The notes under the pieces were generated by a model. That model had not been told where the DNA came from, did no database searches, and was given only the letters and a program-made list of their open reading frames with translations. From Bradyrhizobium sp. U87765 SZCCT0048 (lineage in GTDB: Bacteria; Pseudomonadota; Alphaproteobacteria; Rhizobiales; Xanthobacteraceae): 64,000 bases of DNA. Within the stretch, counting starts at the first letter, position 1; the number at the start of each line of letters is the position of its first letter. The stretch is from positions 682,001 through 746,000 of the forward strand of contig NZ_JAFCMM010000001.1 of assembly GCF_018131225.1 (NCBI RefSeq). The letters run 5' to 3'. Below, piece after piece: positions 8,420-16,318 of the stretch. Position numbers and translations under genes: made by a program.

Positions 8420-9329
8420 CCCGAACCACGCCCCCAGGCGGCGCGACGTCGCGCTCGTCATCGACGATTCGCCCGATACCCTGCGCCTGCTGACCGACGC
8501 GCTGGACGCCGCGGGCATGACCGTGATGGTGGCGCTGGACGGCGCCGCCGCGATGCGCATCACCGAGCAGATCACGCCCGATATCATCCTGCTGGACGCG
8601 GTGATGCCGGGGATCGACGGCTTCGAAACCTGCCGCCGGCTCAAGCACGACGCCAGCCTCAGCCATGTGCCGGTGATCTTCATGACGGGTCTGGCGGAGA
8701 CCGAACACATCGTCAGGGGGCTGGAGGCCGGCGGAGTCGACTATGTCACCAAGCCGATCGTCATCGAGGTGATGCTGGCGCGCATCCGCGTCCACCTCGC
8801 CAACGCCCGCCTCGCGCAGAGCGCGCGCATGGCGCTCGACGTCTCCGGCCGCTACCTGTTCGCCGCCGACCGCGCCGGCCGCGTGGTGTGGGCGACGCCG
8901 CAGGCGCAGAAGCTGCTCGCTCCCGCGGCGGCCGAGCCGGCCGCCCTCGCCGCGCCGCTGCAGGCGTGGCTGACGGAAATCGACGCCGGCCGCGCCGACG
9001 CCAGACCCGCACAAATCCCCTTCCTTGCCGGTGAGCAGTTGCGGCTGCAGTTCATGGGCAAGCTCGGCGCCGATGAATTCCTGCTGCGCATCGCCCGCGA
9101 TTCCAGCCCCGACACGCCAGCGCAGTTCAGCAAGGAGCTGGGCCTCACGGCGCGCGAGGGCGAGGTGCTGGCCTGGCTCAGCAAAGGCAAGGCCAACCGG
9201 GACATCGCCCAGATTTTGGGCTTAAGCCCCCGCACCGTCGACAAGCACCTCGAGCAGATCTACGCCAAGCTCGGCGTCGAAAACCGCACGGCGGCGGCGG
9301 CGATGGCGGTGAAGGCGTCGCGCAAATAG
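8409..9329 (+). CDS. LuxR-family response regulator
   Basis: A 306-residue two-component regulator. The receiver domain holds D19/D20, phospho-acceptor D63 (ILLDAVMPGIDG), T93 and K115. A middle section at 140-240 (VSGRYLFAADRAGRVVWATPQAQKLL) looks PAS-like but is too divergent to be sure. The C-terminal LuxR helix-turn-helix spans about 246-303 (LTAREGEVLAWLSKGKANRDIAQILGLS and following). The chosen ATG overlaps the end of the kinase gene by 11 bases, so the two are translated as a unit and the kinase is its obvious partner. A likely target is the adjacent urt operon; that is inference. Confidence 0.9.
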   Translation: MAHDPNHAPRRRDVALVIDDSPDTLRLLTDALDAAGMTVMVALDGAAAMRITEQITPDIILLDAVMPGIDGFETCRRLKHDASLSHVPVIFMTGLAETEHIVRGLEAGGVDYVTKPIVIEVMLARIRVHLANARLAQSARMALDVSGRYLFAADRAGRVVWATPQAQKLLAPAAAEPAALAAPLQAWLTEIDAGRADARPAQIPFLAGEQLRLQFMGKLGADEFLLRIARDSSPDTPAQFSKELGLTAREGEVLAWLSKGKANRDIAQILGLSPRTVDKHLEQIYAKLGVENRTAAAAMAVKASRK

Positions 9330-9352
9330 GGGACGCCTTTCACTCCAGCCCC

Positions 9353-10816
9353 CTACTCCACGATATAATCACCGCTGCGGAAATGGCGGGCGCGGCGGCC
9401 AAACTGGAAGCAGTAGCCCGGCCACATGGTGGTGATCTTGCCGCTGTCGGTCTGGTACCAGCTGCGGCAGCCGGACTGCCACACCGTGCCAGTGAGATCG
9501 CGCTGCAGCTCGCTGTTGTAGCGGTCGTGGACCTCGGGCTTGACCTCGACCCGCCGCGCGTTGCGGCGGCGCGCCACCAGAATGGTCTCGAGGATCTGGT
9601 TCACATTGGTCTCGATCATGTAGATCATCGAGTTGTGGCCGAGCCCGGTGTTCGGCCCGGTGATGGTGAAGAGGTTGGGAAAGCCCTTGATGCTGGTGCC
9701 GAGATACGCCTCGCCGCCGGCCGCCCAGCGCTCCTTGAGCGCGACGCCGCCGGGGCCGACGATGTCGGCGTTCTGCAGCAGCGCCGTCGCCTGGAAGCCG
9801 GTGCCACAGATGATGACATCGGCCGGCCGCGCGACACCGTCGGCGGTCGTGATGGCATTGGCGCCGACGCTGCCGATCGCGCTGCTGACCACCGACACGT
9901 TCGGCCGGGCGAGCGCCGGATACCAGTCGTTAGAAATCAGGATACGCTTGCAGCCCATGGCATAACGCGGCGTGACCTGCTCGCGCAGCGCCGGATCAGA
10001 TATCTGGCTTTCGATATGGCGGCGCGCCAGCGCTTCCGCACTCTTCATCAGATGCGGCTTGAAAATGCCGATGCCCTGATACTCGTTGTGCCAGAAGATC
10101 AGCTCGCGGTAGAGCTTGCGCACGAACGGCAGCGCCGCGAAGGTGAACTTTTCCAGCGCCGTGAACGGCCGATCGTCGCGCGGCACGATCCAGGGCGGCG
10201 TGCGCTGATAGACGTCGAGCTGCTTCACCCGTGGCGCGATCTGCGGCACGAACTGGATTGCGCTCGCGCCGGTGCCGATCACCGCCACCCGCTTGCCGTC
10301 CAGCGCCACCGTATGGTCCCACGCTGCCGAGTGAAAGGCCGGGCCAGCGAACGTCGCGGCGCCGGGCAGTGTCGGGATCGCCGGCTCGCTGAGGCCGCCA
10401 GTGCCCAGCACCAGGAAGCGGCAGCGAAACTGGCGCTCGCCGCAGTCGACATGCCATTTGCCCGCCGCCGCATCGAACCGCGCGCCGCGAAACGTGGTGC
10501 CGAAACGGATGTGGTCGAGCACCCGGTACTTGCGCGCGGTGTGCTGCATGTAGGCCTTGATTTCCGGCTGGCGCGGATATTTGCGCGACCAGTCCGGCTT
10601 GCCCTCGAACGAGTAGGAGTAGAGATGCGAAGGAATGTCGCAGGCAGCTCCCGGATAGTGATTGTCGCGCCAGGTGCCGCCGACCTCATGGGCGCGCTCC
10701 AGCACCAGGAAATTCCTGACCCCGGTCCGCAGCAGCGCGATCGCCATCGCGAGCCCGGAAAATCCGGTCCCGACAATGATCACCTCGCGCTCGATCGCGG
10801 TTCCGTCCACCTGCAT
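9353..10816 (-). CDS. Flavin-containing monooxygenase, Baeyer-Villiger type
   Basis: A 487-residue FAD/NADPH monooxygenase. The FAD site GTGFSG is at residues 16-21, GGTW follows, and the Baeyer-Villiger fingerprint FAGPAFHSAAWD is at 156-167. The second Rossmann motif GTGASA (181-186) binds NADPH. Family members insert one oxygen next to a ketone carbonyl to give an ester or lactone, or oxidise S/N atoms. Three in-frame ATGs exist (10831, 10828, 10816); the last is chosen because GGAG lies before it. A 17-bp TetR-type palindrome starts one base upstream of the first ATG, so the gene is probably repressed by the neighbouring TetR protein. The ketone substrate cannot be told from the sequence. 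Confidence 0.88.
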   Translation of the reverse strand: MQVDGTAIEREVIIVGTGFSGLAMAIALLRTGVRNFLVLERAHEVGGTWRDNHYPGAACDIPSHLYSYSFEGKPDWSRKYPRQPEIKAYMQHTARKYRVLDHIRFGTTFRGARFDAAAGKWHVDCGERQFRCRFLVLGTGGLSEPAIPTLPGAATFAGPAFHSAAWDHTVALDGKRVAVIGTGASAIQFVPQIAPRVKQLDVYQRTPPWIVPRDDRPFTALEKFTFAALPFVRKLYRELIFWHNEYQGIGIFKPHLMKSAEALARRHIESQISDPALREQVTPRYAMGCKRILISNDWYPALARPNVSVVSSAIGSVGANAITTADGVARPADVIICGTGFQATALLQNADIVGPGGVALKERWAAGGEAYLGTSIKGFPNLFTITGPNTGLGHNSMIYMIETNVNQILETILVARRRNARRVEVKPEVHDRYNSELQRDLTGTVWQSGCRSWYQTDSGKITTMWPGYCFQFGRRARHFRSGDYIVE

Positions 10817-10832
10817 CTGACTCTCCATCATT

Positions 10833-10849
10833 ATAACAACTGTTGTTAT
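10833..10849 (-). promoter_or_regulatory. TetR-type operator O1
   Basis: The 17-mer ATAACAACTGTTGTTAT is a perfect palindrome around its central T and lies just before the monooxygenase gene. It is the best copy of a motif repeated at 14658, 14705 and 17517. A TetR gene lies 180 bases away, which makes this the probable operator. Confidence 0.75.
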
Positions 10850-10949
10850 TTATTTTGGGCATGGATCGCTGTGATCCGCGCCTTGCGCAGGCCGCAACGG
10901 CCCTGCCCGTGATCGAACCGCGGCAACGGCCGCGCGGCGCCGCGGCCGC

Positions 10950-10971
10950 GAAGGCAACGGCGTCAGCTGCA
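10950..10971 (-). terminator. GC-rich hairpin after the TetR gene
   Basis: GGCCGCG and CGCGGCC can pair around a 6-base loop in the gap downstream of the TetR stop codon. No T-run follows. It may end the mipA-reductase-membrane-TetR transcript before the monooxygenase promoter; the exact extent is approximate. Confidence 0.35.
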
Positions 10972-11012
10972 ACATCTTCCGGCGTGGCGACGAAACGCCG
11001 GCGGACCGCCGC

Positions 11013-11621
11013 CTAGGGCGCGCGGGCGTCGAAGAAATCGCTCAGGACGGTGCGAAAGACCTTGGGGGGATAACGGTCGGGATTGATCACCCAGGCAATG
11101 CCCAGACCATCGATCAGTGCAAGACAGGCGATCGCGTCGTCGCGATCGCTGCCCCTGGCATGCAGCAGCCCCGCCGCGCGCAACGAGGCGAAGCCCTTGG
11201 CGACGTCGGCGACCTGTTCGTTGTGGCTCTTGCGGTACTCGGCCATCAGGTGCTCGCGCCCCACGGCATAGCCGGTGAACGCCGTCCAGACCCGCCAGTT
11301 ATCCTTGCTCTCATCGGACGTCGGCAGGATCTTGAGCCAGCTGCCGACGATCGCCTTGATGGTCAGCTCGGACTTCTTCTCCGGGAATTCGACCGCCTGA
11401 ATCGCCTTGATGACGCGATCGAGCGCGAACAGCAGCAGCTCGTCCTTGTCGCGAAAATAGTGGGTGACGATGCCGGTGGTGCCGCCGAGCTCCTGGGCGA
11501 TCGAGCGGATGCTGGCGCGGTCGACGCCGTCCCGGATGATCACGCGCCAGGCGCACTCCACCACGTCCGCCCGCCGCGCCCGCTGATTGTCCGACAACTG
11601 CCTCATTTCAACCCGTCCCAT
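11013..11621 (-). CDS. TetR-family transcriptional repressor
   Basis: A 202-residue regulator. The N-terminal helix-turn-helix domain reads RADVVECAWRVIIRDGVDRASIRSIAQELGGTTGIVTHYFRDKDELLLFAL, with the usual T-G-x-x-x-x-(H)-Y-F-x-x-K-(D/E)-E-L pattern; the C-terminal part has a helical ligand-binding fold. It is the last gene of a likely four-gene transcript (outer-membrane protein, reductase, membrane protein, TetR) whose promoter carries the motif O2, so it would repress its own synthesis. The start is uncertain: 11621 (GGGTGGG upstream) or 11606. It overlaps nothing; the preceding gene stops 13 bases before it. Confidence 0.88.
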   Translation of the reverse strand: MGRVEMRQLSDNQRARRADVVECAWRVIIRDGVDRASIRSIAQELGGTTGIVTHYFRDKDELLLFALDRVIKAIQAVEFPEKKSELTIKAIVGSWLKILPTSDESKDNWRVWTAFTGYAVGREHLMAEYRKSHNEQVADVAKGFASLRAAGLLHARGSDRDDAIACLALIDGLGIAWVINPDRYPPKVFRTVLSDFFDARAP

Positions 11622-11634
11622 CGCGCCCACCCGA

Positions 11635-12249
11635 TCACGCCCTTCCGATCCTGAAGGCCGTCGATACGAGCACATAGCTGAACGTATACTGGATCAGGCT
11701 GGAGGTTGCAGCAATGATCACCATCGACCGTGCCACGGTGATGGCGGTGTCGAGCCCGGCGGCCTCGCAATAGCTCTCGACCTGGTCCTGCGCCACGATC
11801 GTCGCGGCGATCCAGACCACGAGCGTGGCGGTCAGCCGCCAGAACCCCGGCCAGACCCATGTGGCGCTCTGCGGCAACTCCGGCGCGAACCGGCCGGCCT
11901 TGCGCTGCCGGATCATCCAGCCATAGGCAAAGAACGAATACAGCCAGGACACGATCAGGCCGCCATAGACCTGGTCGAAGACGTTCTCCTCGTTCGAGAT
12001 CACCAGAATCCTGACGATCTCACCGAACGACTTGCCGGACAAATCCGGCGTCGGAACGTAGAGCAGAACGGTCGAAGCGTCCCAGTAGTCGATCAGCGCA
12101 AGCACGCACACGATCGGCACGACGATGACGGCGTCCACCAGCGCCGACATCGCCGCCGGGTAGTTCTGCTGGTTGATCTGGCGCAGGCACCATCGGCCGA
12201 CGCCGCGCTTGCGAATGGCCTTCACCGGTTCACTGGTCACGAGGGTCAT
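11635..12249 (-). CDS. Four-helix integral membrane protein, function unknown
   Basis: A 204-residue protein I do not recognise. It has a basic N-terminus and about four hydrophobic stretches (AAMSALVDAVIVVPIVCVLALI near 35-55, VYGGLIVSWLYSFFAYGWMI near 95-115, LTATLVVWIAATIV near 140-155, and SMVIIAATSSLIQYTFSYVLV near 175-195). The arrangement recalls RDD-like small membrane proteins, but the signature is not convincing. Its ATG follows the stop of the reductase gene by one base, so it is translated from the same message. The ATG at 12249 is chosen over the long upstream frame, which is a shadow of that reductase. Confidence 0.75.
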   Translation of the reverse strand: MTLVTSEPVKAIRKRGVGRWCLRQINQQNYPAAMSALVDAVIVVPIVCVLALIDYWDASTVLLYVPTPDLSGKSFGEIVRILVISNEENVFDQVYGGLIVSWLYSFFAYGWMIRQRKAGRFAPELPQSATWVWPGFWRLTATLVVWIAATIVAQDQVESYCEAAGLDTAITVARSMVIIAATSSLIQYTFSYVLVSTAFRIGRA

Positions 12250-12250
12250 G

Positions 12251-13471
12251 TCAGGCAGCCTCCTCCTGGACGGTTCGCAGCAATGATCCTTCCGGCGTCG
12301 GCGTCGTGGTGAACGGCGCGAGCCGGACAAAGAAGCGGTCGGGATCGACACCGGCTTCCGGGGCGAAGGCACCGCGCCGCTCCACCTCCCCGGCCATCAG
12401 CATCTCCGCCATGATCGCGGTCGGCACACAGGTCATCGCGGCCATGCCACCGGGGACCTCGCCGCGCATCGACACGCCGACCCGCACCGGCCGGCCTTGC
12501 CGCAGGCCTTCCGCATAGGCCGACAGCATCGGCAGGTATTTCTTGCGAGTCGCGATCTCGACCGCCGCGCCCCAGGTGAAACGGGCGGCCTCGCGCAGCG
12601 CAGCGCTCAGCCCCAGCGTGTCGCTCTGCGCGAACACCTTGCCGACATAGCCGACCGCATCGTCGAAGCCGATGCGCCGGGTTTCGACCTGCCGGCCGAC
12701 CGACTTCAGCACCGAAATGATCCCGCGTGGCATATCCATCGCGTTGACGCTGTGGCGCAGCGATGGAAATCGCCGCGGCAGCGAGATCGGCTCGGGATGC
12801 CCGATGGTGTGGACCGGCACCCGCCCGATCCCCGGGAAATCGATCACCAGGCGCTGCAACGGACGCACGTCGACCTGCGCGCCCTCGCGCTGCACCCGGA
12901 TCTGGCCGATCACCATCGCCAGAAAGTGGTGCAGCACCGCACTGTTCTCGACGACATCGTCGTCGGCCGCGCGCTTGCCGGTGCCCCAGACCGTGTGCAG
13001 GGTGTCGACACGATCGAGCACGGCGGCCGCCTTCACGGCCAGCAGGTTCGAAATTCCCGGGCTCGCGCCGCCGCCGATGATCGCGGACATTCCCGCGGCC
13101 TTCGCTTCGTCGTCCAGCGCCAGCATCTCGATGGTCGGCTGCCAGTCGTCGCAGATGTCGAGGTAGTGCGTGCGGCTGTCAATCGCCGCGCGCAGCACTG
13201 TCGTCCCGAATCGGTAATACGGGCCGACGGTGGAGATCACCACGTCAGCGCCGCCGAGCGCCGCATGCAGATCATTGGCATCGTTGACGTCCAGCCCGAT
13301 CGCCTTGACGCGGGGGTCCCCGAGCTCATAGGCGAATTTCCTCGCCGCCTCGAACGCCCGGTCGGCGATGGTGATCGAGGAGAAGGTCGTCGTGCCCAAG
13401 ATCGTCTTGACGGCAACGCGCCCCATCGCGCCCGCGCCGCCGAGCACCAGCAGCTTGTTGTCCTGGCTCAT
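12251..13471 (-). CDS. Saccharopine dehydrogenase-like NAD(P)-dependent oxidoreductase (copy 1)
   Basis: A 406-residue protein of the Sacchrp_dh_NADP family (also home to trans-acting enoyl reductases). The N-terminal Rossmann fold starts LLVLGGAGAMGRVAVK; the strings ADVVISTVGPYYRFG and HYLDICDDWQPTIEMLALDDEAKAAG are typical. It probably reduces or oxidises an imine, ketone or enoyl substrate with NADPH. ATG 13471 is preceded by GAGAGACGACC. The gene starts 25 bases after the outer-membrane protein stop and ends one base before the membrane protein start. A paralog with the same core strings is at 16319-17482, and both sit next to copies of the same operator. Confidence 0.82.
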   Translation of the reverse strand: MSQDNKLLVLGGAGAMGRVAVKTILGTTTFSSITIADRAFEAARKFAYELGDPRVKAIGLDVNDANDLHAALGGADVVISTVGPYYRFGTTVLRAAIDSRTHYLDICDDWQPTIEMLALDDEAKAAGMSAIIGGGASPGISNLLAVKAAAVLDRVDTLHTVWGTGKRAADDDVVENSAVLHHFLAMVIGQIRVQREGAQVDVRPLQRLVIDFPGIGRVPVHTIGHPEPISLPRRFPSLRHSVNAMDMPRGIISVLKSVGRQVETRRIGFDDAVGYVGKVFAQSDTLGLSAALREAARFTWGAAVEIATRKKYLPMLSAYAEGLRQGRPVRVGVSMRGEVPGGMAAMTCVPTAIMAEMLMAGEVERRGAFAPEAGVDPDRFFVRLAPFTTTPTPEGSLLRTVQEEAA

Positions 13472-13496
13472 GGTCGTCTCTCTCCGCACGGGCGCG

Positions 13497-14612
13497 CTAG
13501 AAGTGATGCTTGATGATGGTGGACACGCCGGACACCCAGGGCGTGTCGACCGCCGGCGCCCCCCGCACATTGTCGGTGAGGTAGACCACGGCGCCGATCA
13601 TCTCGACCGACAGCGACCTGGAGAACCAGTATTCGAGAGCGACGACGGCATCGACGCTCTTGATGCCGGCGGACGGGCGCCTGGCGATGCCGCCATCCAG
13701 CTCGATCAGGTCGGATGCGCGTGCCGTGATGGTGCCCCCGAAGCCGTCGGACACCGTCGTCATCGGATCGAACAGCGCGTTGACCGCCTTCTGGTTGGCC
13801 CAGGTCACCGAACCGCCCATGGTCAGCGTCAGGTCGGGCCGCAGCTCGAACAGATGAAAGGCGCCGACCGACAGCTTCTCGCTCTGCGAGCCGCCCAGCA
13901 CGCGGGAATAGCGCGCGGCCACCTGATTGTTGCCGAACGTATAGGTTGCGAACAGCCGCAGGTCCGGCGCGACCGCCGTGTCGGCGGCGTAGATCGACTG
14001 TTCGCCCTTCTTGTCGAACGCGCTCTCATAGGTGAGCGCGAGGCCGACCTTCAGCGCCTGCGTGCTGACGAGATAGACGCCGACCTGCGGCTTGGCGTCG
14101 GCGCCGATGTCCAGCCCCATGCTGTCGGTGATGCTGAAGAAGAAGCGGTCGTTGAAGGTGATCTCGACATTCGGCGCGGCAAAGGTCTTGCGCGTTTTCG
14201 CGCCTTCGTAGTCGCTCTGGTTGCTGAGGCGGACGCCGATATGGCCTTCGACCTTGACCGCCGGCTCGTCCACCGGCAAGACCCCGGTCGCCGGGCTTGC
14301 GGCATCGACCGCCGCGTCGCTGGCCGCGGTCATCGTCATCGGCGCCGGGGCGCCCTCGGACGCCGTCTTCGCACCATCGCGCGACTTCGTCCGCGAACGC
14401 CCGTTGGCACCCTTCTCTTTCGCTTCGTTGTCGTGCTTGCGCCCGGCCGCCGCCGCCCCCGACCGGTCCGCATCTGTCGTCGCTTCGACGTCCGTCACCG
14501 CCTGCGCCCCCGTCGACGGCCGCACCATGCCGGCCTCGACATCCGCAGCGCTGCACGCCACGGCCGCCATGGAACAGAGGACAAGCGTCCTCAAGGAACC
14601 ACCACCCCACAT
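13497..14612 (-). CDS. MipA/OmpV-family outer-membrane protein with long N-terminal linker
   Basis: A 371-residue protein with a signal peptide (TLVLCSMAAVACSA). An unusual Ala/Asp/Lys-rich low-complexity segment follows (about residues 25-115). A beta-barrel of about 250 residues comes next, opening GVRLSNQSDYEGAKTRKTFAAPNVEITFNDRFFFS as in MipA/OmpV proteins, and the chain ends in Phe, as barrel proteins do. Such proteins are thought to be scaffold or pore proteins of the outer membrane. ATG 14612 has AGGGG eight bases upstream. First gene of the transcript leading to the TetR gene; operator O2 lies 46 bases upstream. It may admit the hydrophobic substrate of the neighbouring enzymes, which is inference. 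Confidence 0.82.
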   Translation of the reverse strand: MWGGGSLRTLVLCSMAAVACSAADVEAGMVRPSTGAQAVTDVEATTDADRSGAAAAGRKHDNEAKEKGANGRSRTKSRDGAKTASEGAPAPMTMTAASDAAVDAASPATGVLPVDEPAVKVEGHIGVRLSNQSDYEGAKTRKTFAAPNVEITFNDRFFFSITDSMGLDIGADAKPQVGVYLVSTQALKVGLALTYESAFDKKGEQSIYAADTAVAPDLRLFATYTFGNNQVAARYSRVLGGSQSEKLSVGAFHLFELRPDLTLTMGGSVTWANQKAVNALFDPMTTVSDGFGGTITARASDLIELDGGIARRPSAGIKSVDAVVALEYWFSRSLSVEMIGAVVYLTDNVRGAPAVDTPWVSGVSTIIKHHF

Positions 14613-14657
14613 CTGAGCATTTCCCCTGATCGATGCCGTTGCCGGCATTCGTTTTAC

Positions 14658-14674
14658 ATAACGACTGTTATGTC
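14658..14674 (-). promoter_or_regulatory. TetR-type operator O2
   Basis: ATAACGACTGTTATGTC matches O1 over the left arm and the centre (ATAAC-ACTGTT) and is also part of its own dyad ACATAAC GACT GTTATGT at 14656-14673. It stands before the outer-membrane protein gene, in the divergent promoter region shared with the DUF2147 gene. Confidence 0.7.
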
Positions 14675-14704
14675 GGATCGGACTACCACATCGATATTTG
14701 CTAC

Positions 14705-14721
14705 ACAACAACTGTTGTAAT
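14705..14721 (+). promoter_or_regulatory. TetR-type operator O3
   Basis: ACAACAACTGTTGTAAT, 14 of 17 positions like O1, with a perfect 11-bp core palindrome at 14708-14718. Its centre is 47 bases from that of O2 and it lies about 90 bases before the DUF2147 start, so the two sites can control both divergent genes. Confidence 0.7.
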
Positions 14722-14810
14722 TTATTTGCGACCGGGATACGGACATCCCCATCGGCGACCGGACAGCAGCGTGCCCGCCGATCTCTCACGGCAAACCAGG
14801 AGAAACTGAC

Positions 14811-15224
14811 ATGCGATGGACTGATCTCGCGCTGGCGGCACTCGCCACCCTGTCCTTCGGGAGCGCGGCCTCGGCGGCGGCGCTCCCCGACAGCGGCTAC
14901 TTCATCACCCAGGACAAGTCCGGGATCGTCAAGCTCGAGCCCTGCGGCAGCAACATCTGCGGCGTGCTGGTGTGGGGCGAGGGCCTCAAGGATGGCGAGA
15001 CCGACCAGGCCAATCCGAATCCCGCGCGGCGCTCGCGCCCGATCTGCGGCATGGCGGTGCTGACGTTCGCCCGCTCCGGCGACAACGCCTCCGCCTACGA
15101 TCCGGCGACCGGCAAGACCGAGCGCGGCTTCGCCGTGACAGGCGATGCCTCAAGACTCGTGCTCGGCGGCAGCGAGGGCGAGACCTGGCCGAAGACATCG
15201 CAGCCCAGCCAGCGCTGCCGCTGA
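14811..15224 (+). CDS. DUF2147 family secreted protein
   Basis: A 137-residue protein with a clear signal peptide (ALAALATLSFGSAASAAA). The DUF2147 pattern follows: GYFITQDKSGIVKLEPCGSNICGVLVWGEGL with the paired CG motifs, and YDPATGKTERG. Family members are small periplasmic lipocalin-like proteins of unknown job. The ATG is preceded by AGGAGAAACTGAC. It is divergent from the outer-membrane protein gene and shares the operator pair O2/O3. The C-terminus is a little shorter than in many relatives. Not known to be catalytic. Confidence 0.85.
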   Translation: MRWTDLALAALATLSFGSAASAAALPDSGYFITQDKSGIVKLEPCGSNICGVLVWGEGLKDGETDQANPNPARRSRPICGMAVLTFARSGDNASAYDPATGKTERGFAVTGDASRLVLGGSEGETWPKTSQPSQRCR

Positions 15225-15315
15225 TCACCCTCTCGAACATGCGACATCCCCTGCCCCGCGGCCGGGCCTGAACGGCACCGACGCCCATGCGCGGCAAGCG
15301 CATGGGCGTTTCGAT

Positions 15316-16212
15316 TCACGTCTCCCGCAGCAGGCGCAGGATCTCCGGCACCATGGCGCTGGCGTGCGACGGGGTGATCTCATGCCCCATGGCCGCGAGC
15401 GGCAAAAAACGACTGCCCGGGATTCGCCCCGCCGCGTCCTGCCCATGCGCCAGGGGCAGCAGCGGATCGCGCTCGCCATGGACGACAAGACAACGCACGG
15501 CGATGCGCGCGAGCTGCCGCCAGCGCGCGCGGTCCGCCAGGATCGCTGCGTACTGACGCGCGACACCGGCGCCGCCCGGCCAGCCATAGGCCGTCGACCG
15601 GGCAACGCGCTGCTCCAGTTCGGCAAGATCGTCCGCCGCGAGCGGCCCGGCGATCAGACGGCGGAATGCAGTGGCGGCGGCGATCGCGGCCGGCAGGCTG
15701 GCCGGCTCGCCGCCGCTCAGCGCCTTCTGCACATCGCTGCGCGGCGATGGCAATCCGGGCGCGCCCGACGACGACATGATCAGCGTCAGCGACTGCACGC
15801 GCCTGGGATGGGCGAGCGCGATGTGCTGCGCGATCATGCCGCCCATCGACGCGCCGACGAGATGCGCGGCGGGAATATCGAGCGCATCCAGCAGGGCGAC
15901 CGCGTCCGCCGCCATCTCCGCGACGCTGTAAGGCGGCCTCACCCATTGCGGCAGCCGCAGGGTGCTGCAGAGCCACAGGCGCAGCAGCGGCGGCGCCCCG
16001 AGGTGATCGAAGCGCGGCGAACGGCCGACGTCGCGGTTGTCGAACCGGATCACCCGGCAGCCGGCGCCGGTCAGCCCGTCCACGAATGCAACAGGCCAAT
16101 CATGCAGCGTCTGACCGAGGCCGTGGATCAGCAGCACCGGGACATCGGAAGACTTGCCGTCGCTCTGCCAGGCGAGCCGCGGGCGACTGGAAGCGGGCTG
16201 GAGATCGTGCAT
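15316..16212 (-). CDS. Alpha/beta hydrolase
   Basis: A 298-residue alpha/beta-fold hydrolase. The oxyanion motif HGLG is at 30-33, the nucleophile S122 is in GASMGG, the acid D249 is in HGERDP and the catalytic H277 is in AMGHE. The fold resembles lactonases, esterases and 3-oxoadipate enol-lactonases. Placed after the second reductase gene (106-base gap) in a locus with a Baeyer-Villiger enzyme, it is a natural candidate to open the ester or lactone that the monooxygenase would make; that pairing is inference. Start ATG 16212 fits the family N-terminus. Confidence 0.87.
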   Translation of the reverse strand: MHDLQPASSRPRLAWQSDGKSSDVPVLLIHGLGQTLHDWPVAFVDGLTGAGCRVIRFDNRDVGRSPRFDHLGAPPLLRLWLCSTLRLPQWVRPPYSVAEMAADAVALLDALDIPAAHLVGASMGGMIAQHIALAHPRRVQSLTLIMSSSGAPGLPSPRSDVQKALSGGEPASLPAAIAAATAFRRLIAGPLAADDLAELEQRVARSTAYGWPGGAGVARQYAAILADRARWRQLARIAVRCLVVHGERDPLLPLAHGQDAAGRIPGSRFLPLAAMGHEITPSHASAMVPEILRLLRET

Positions 16213-16318
16213 GCGAGCACCTCGATGGGGTGTTTATGATGTGTTGGATGTCTTTCGCATCCGCGACGGGCCGTCGCCGCCACGCGATGGACGACCCGCT
16301 CGGACGCAAGCCGTCGCG

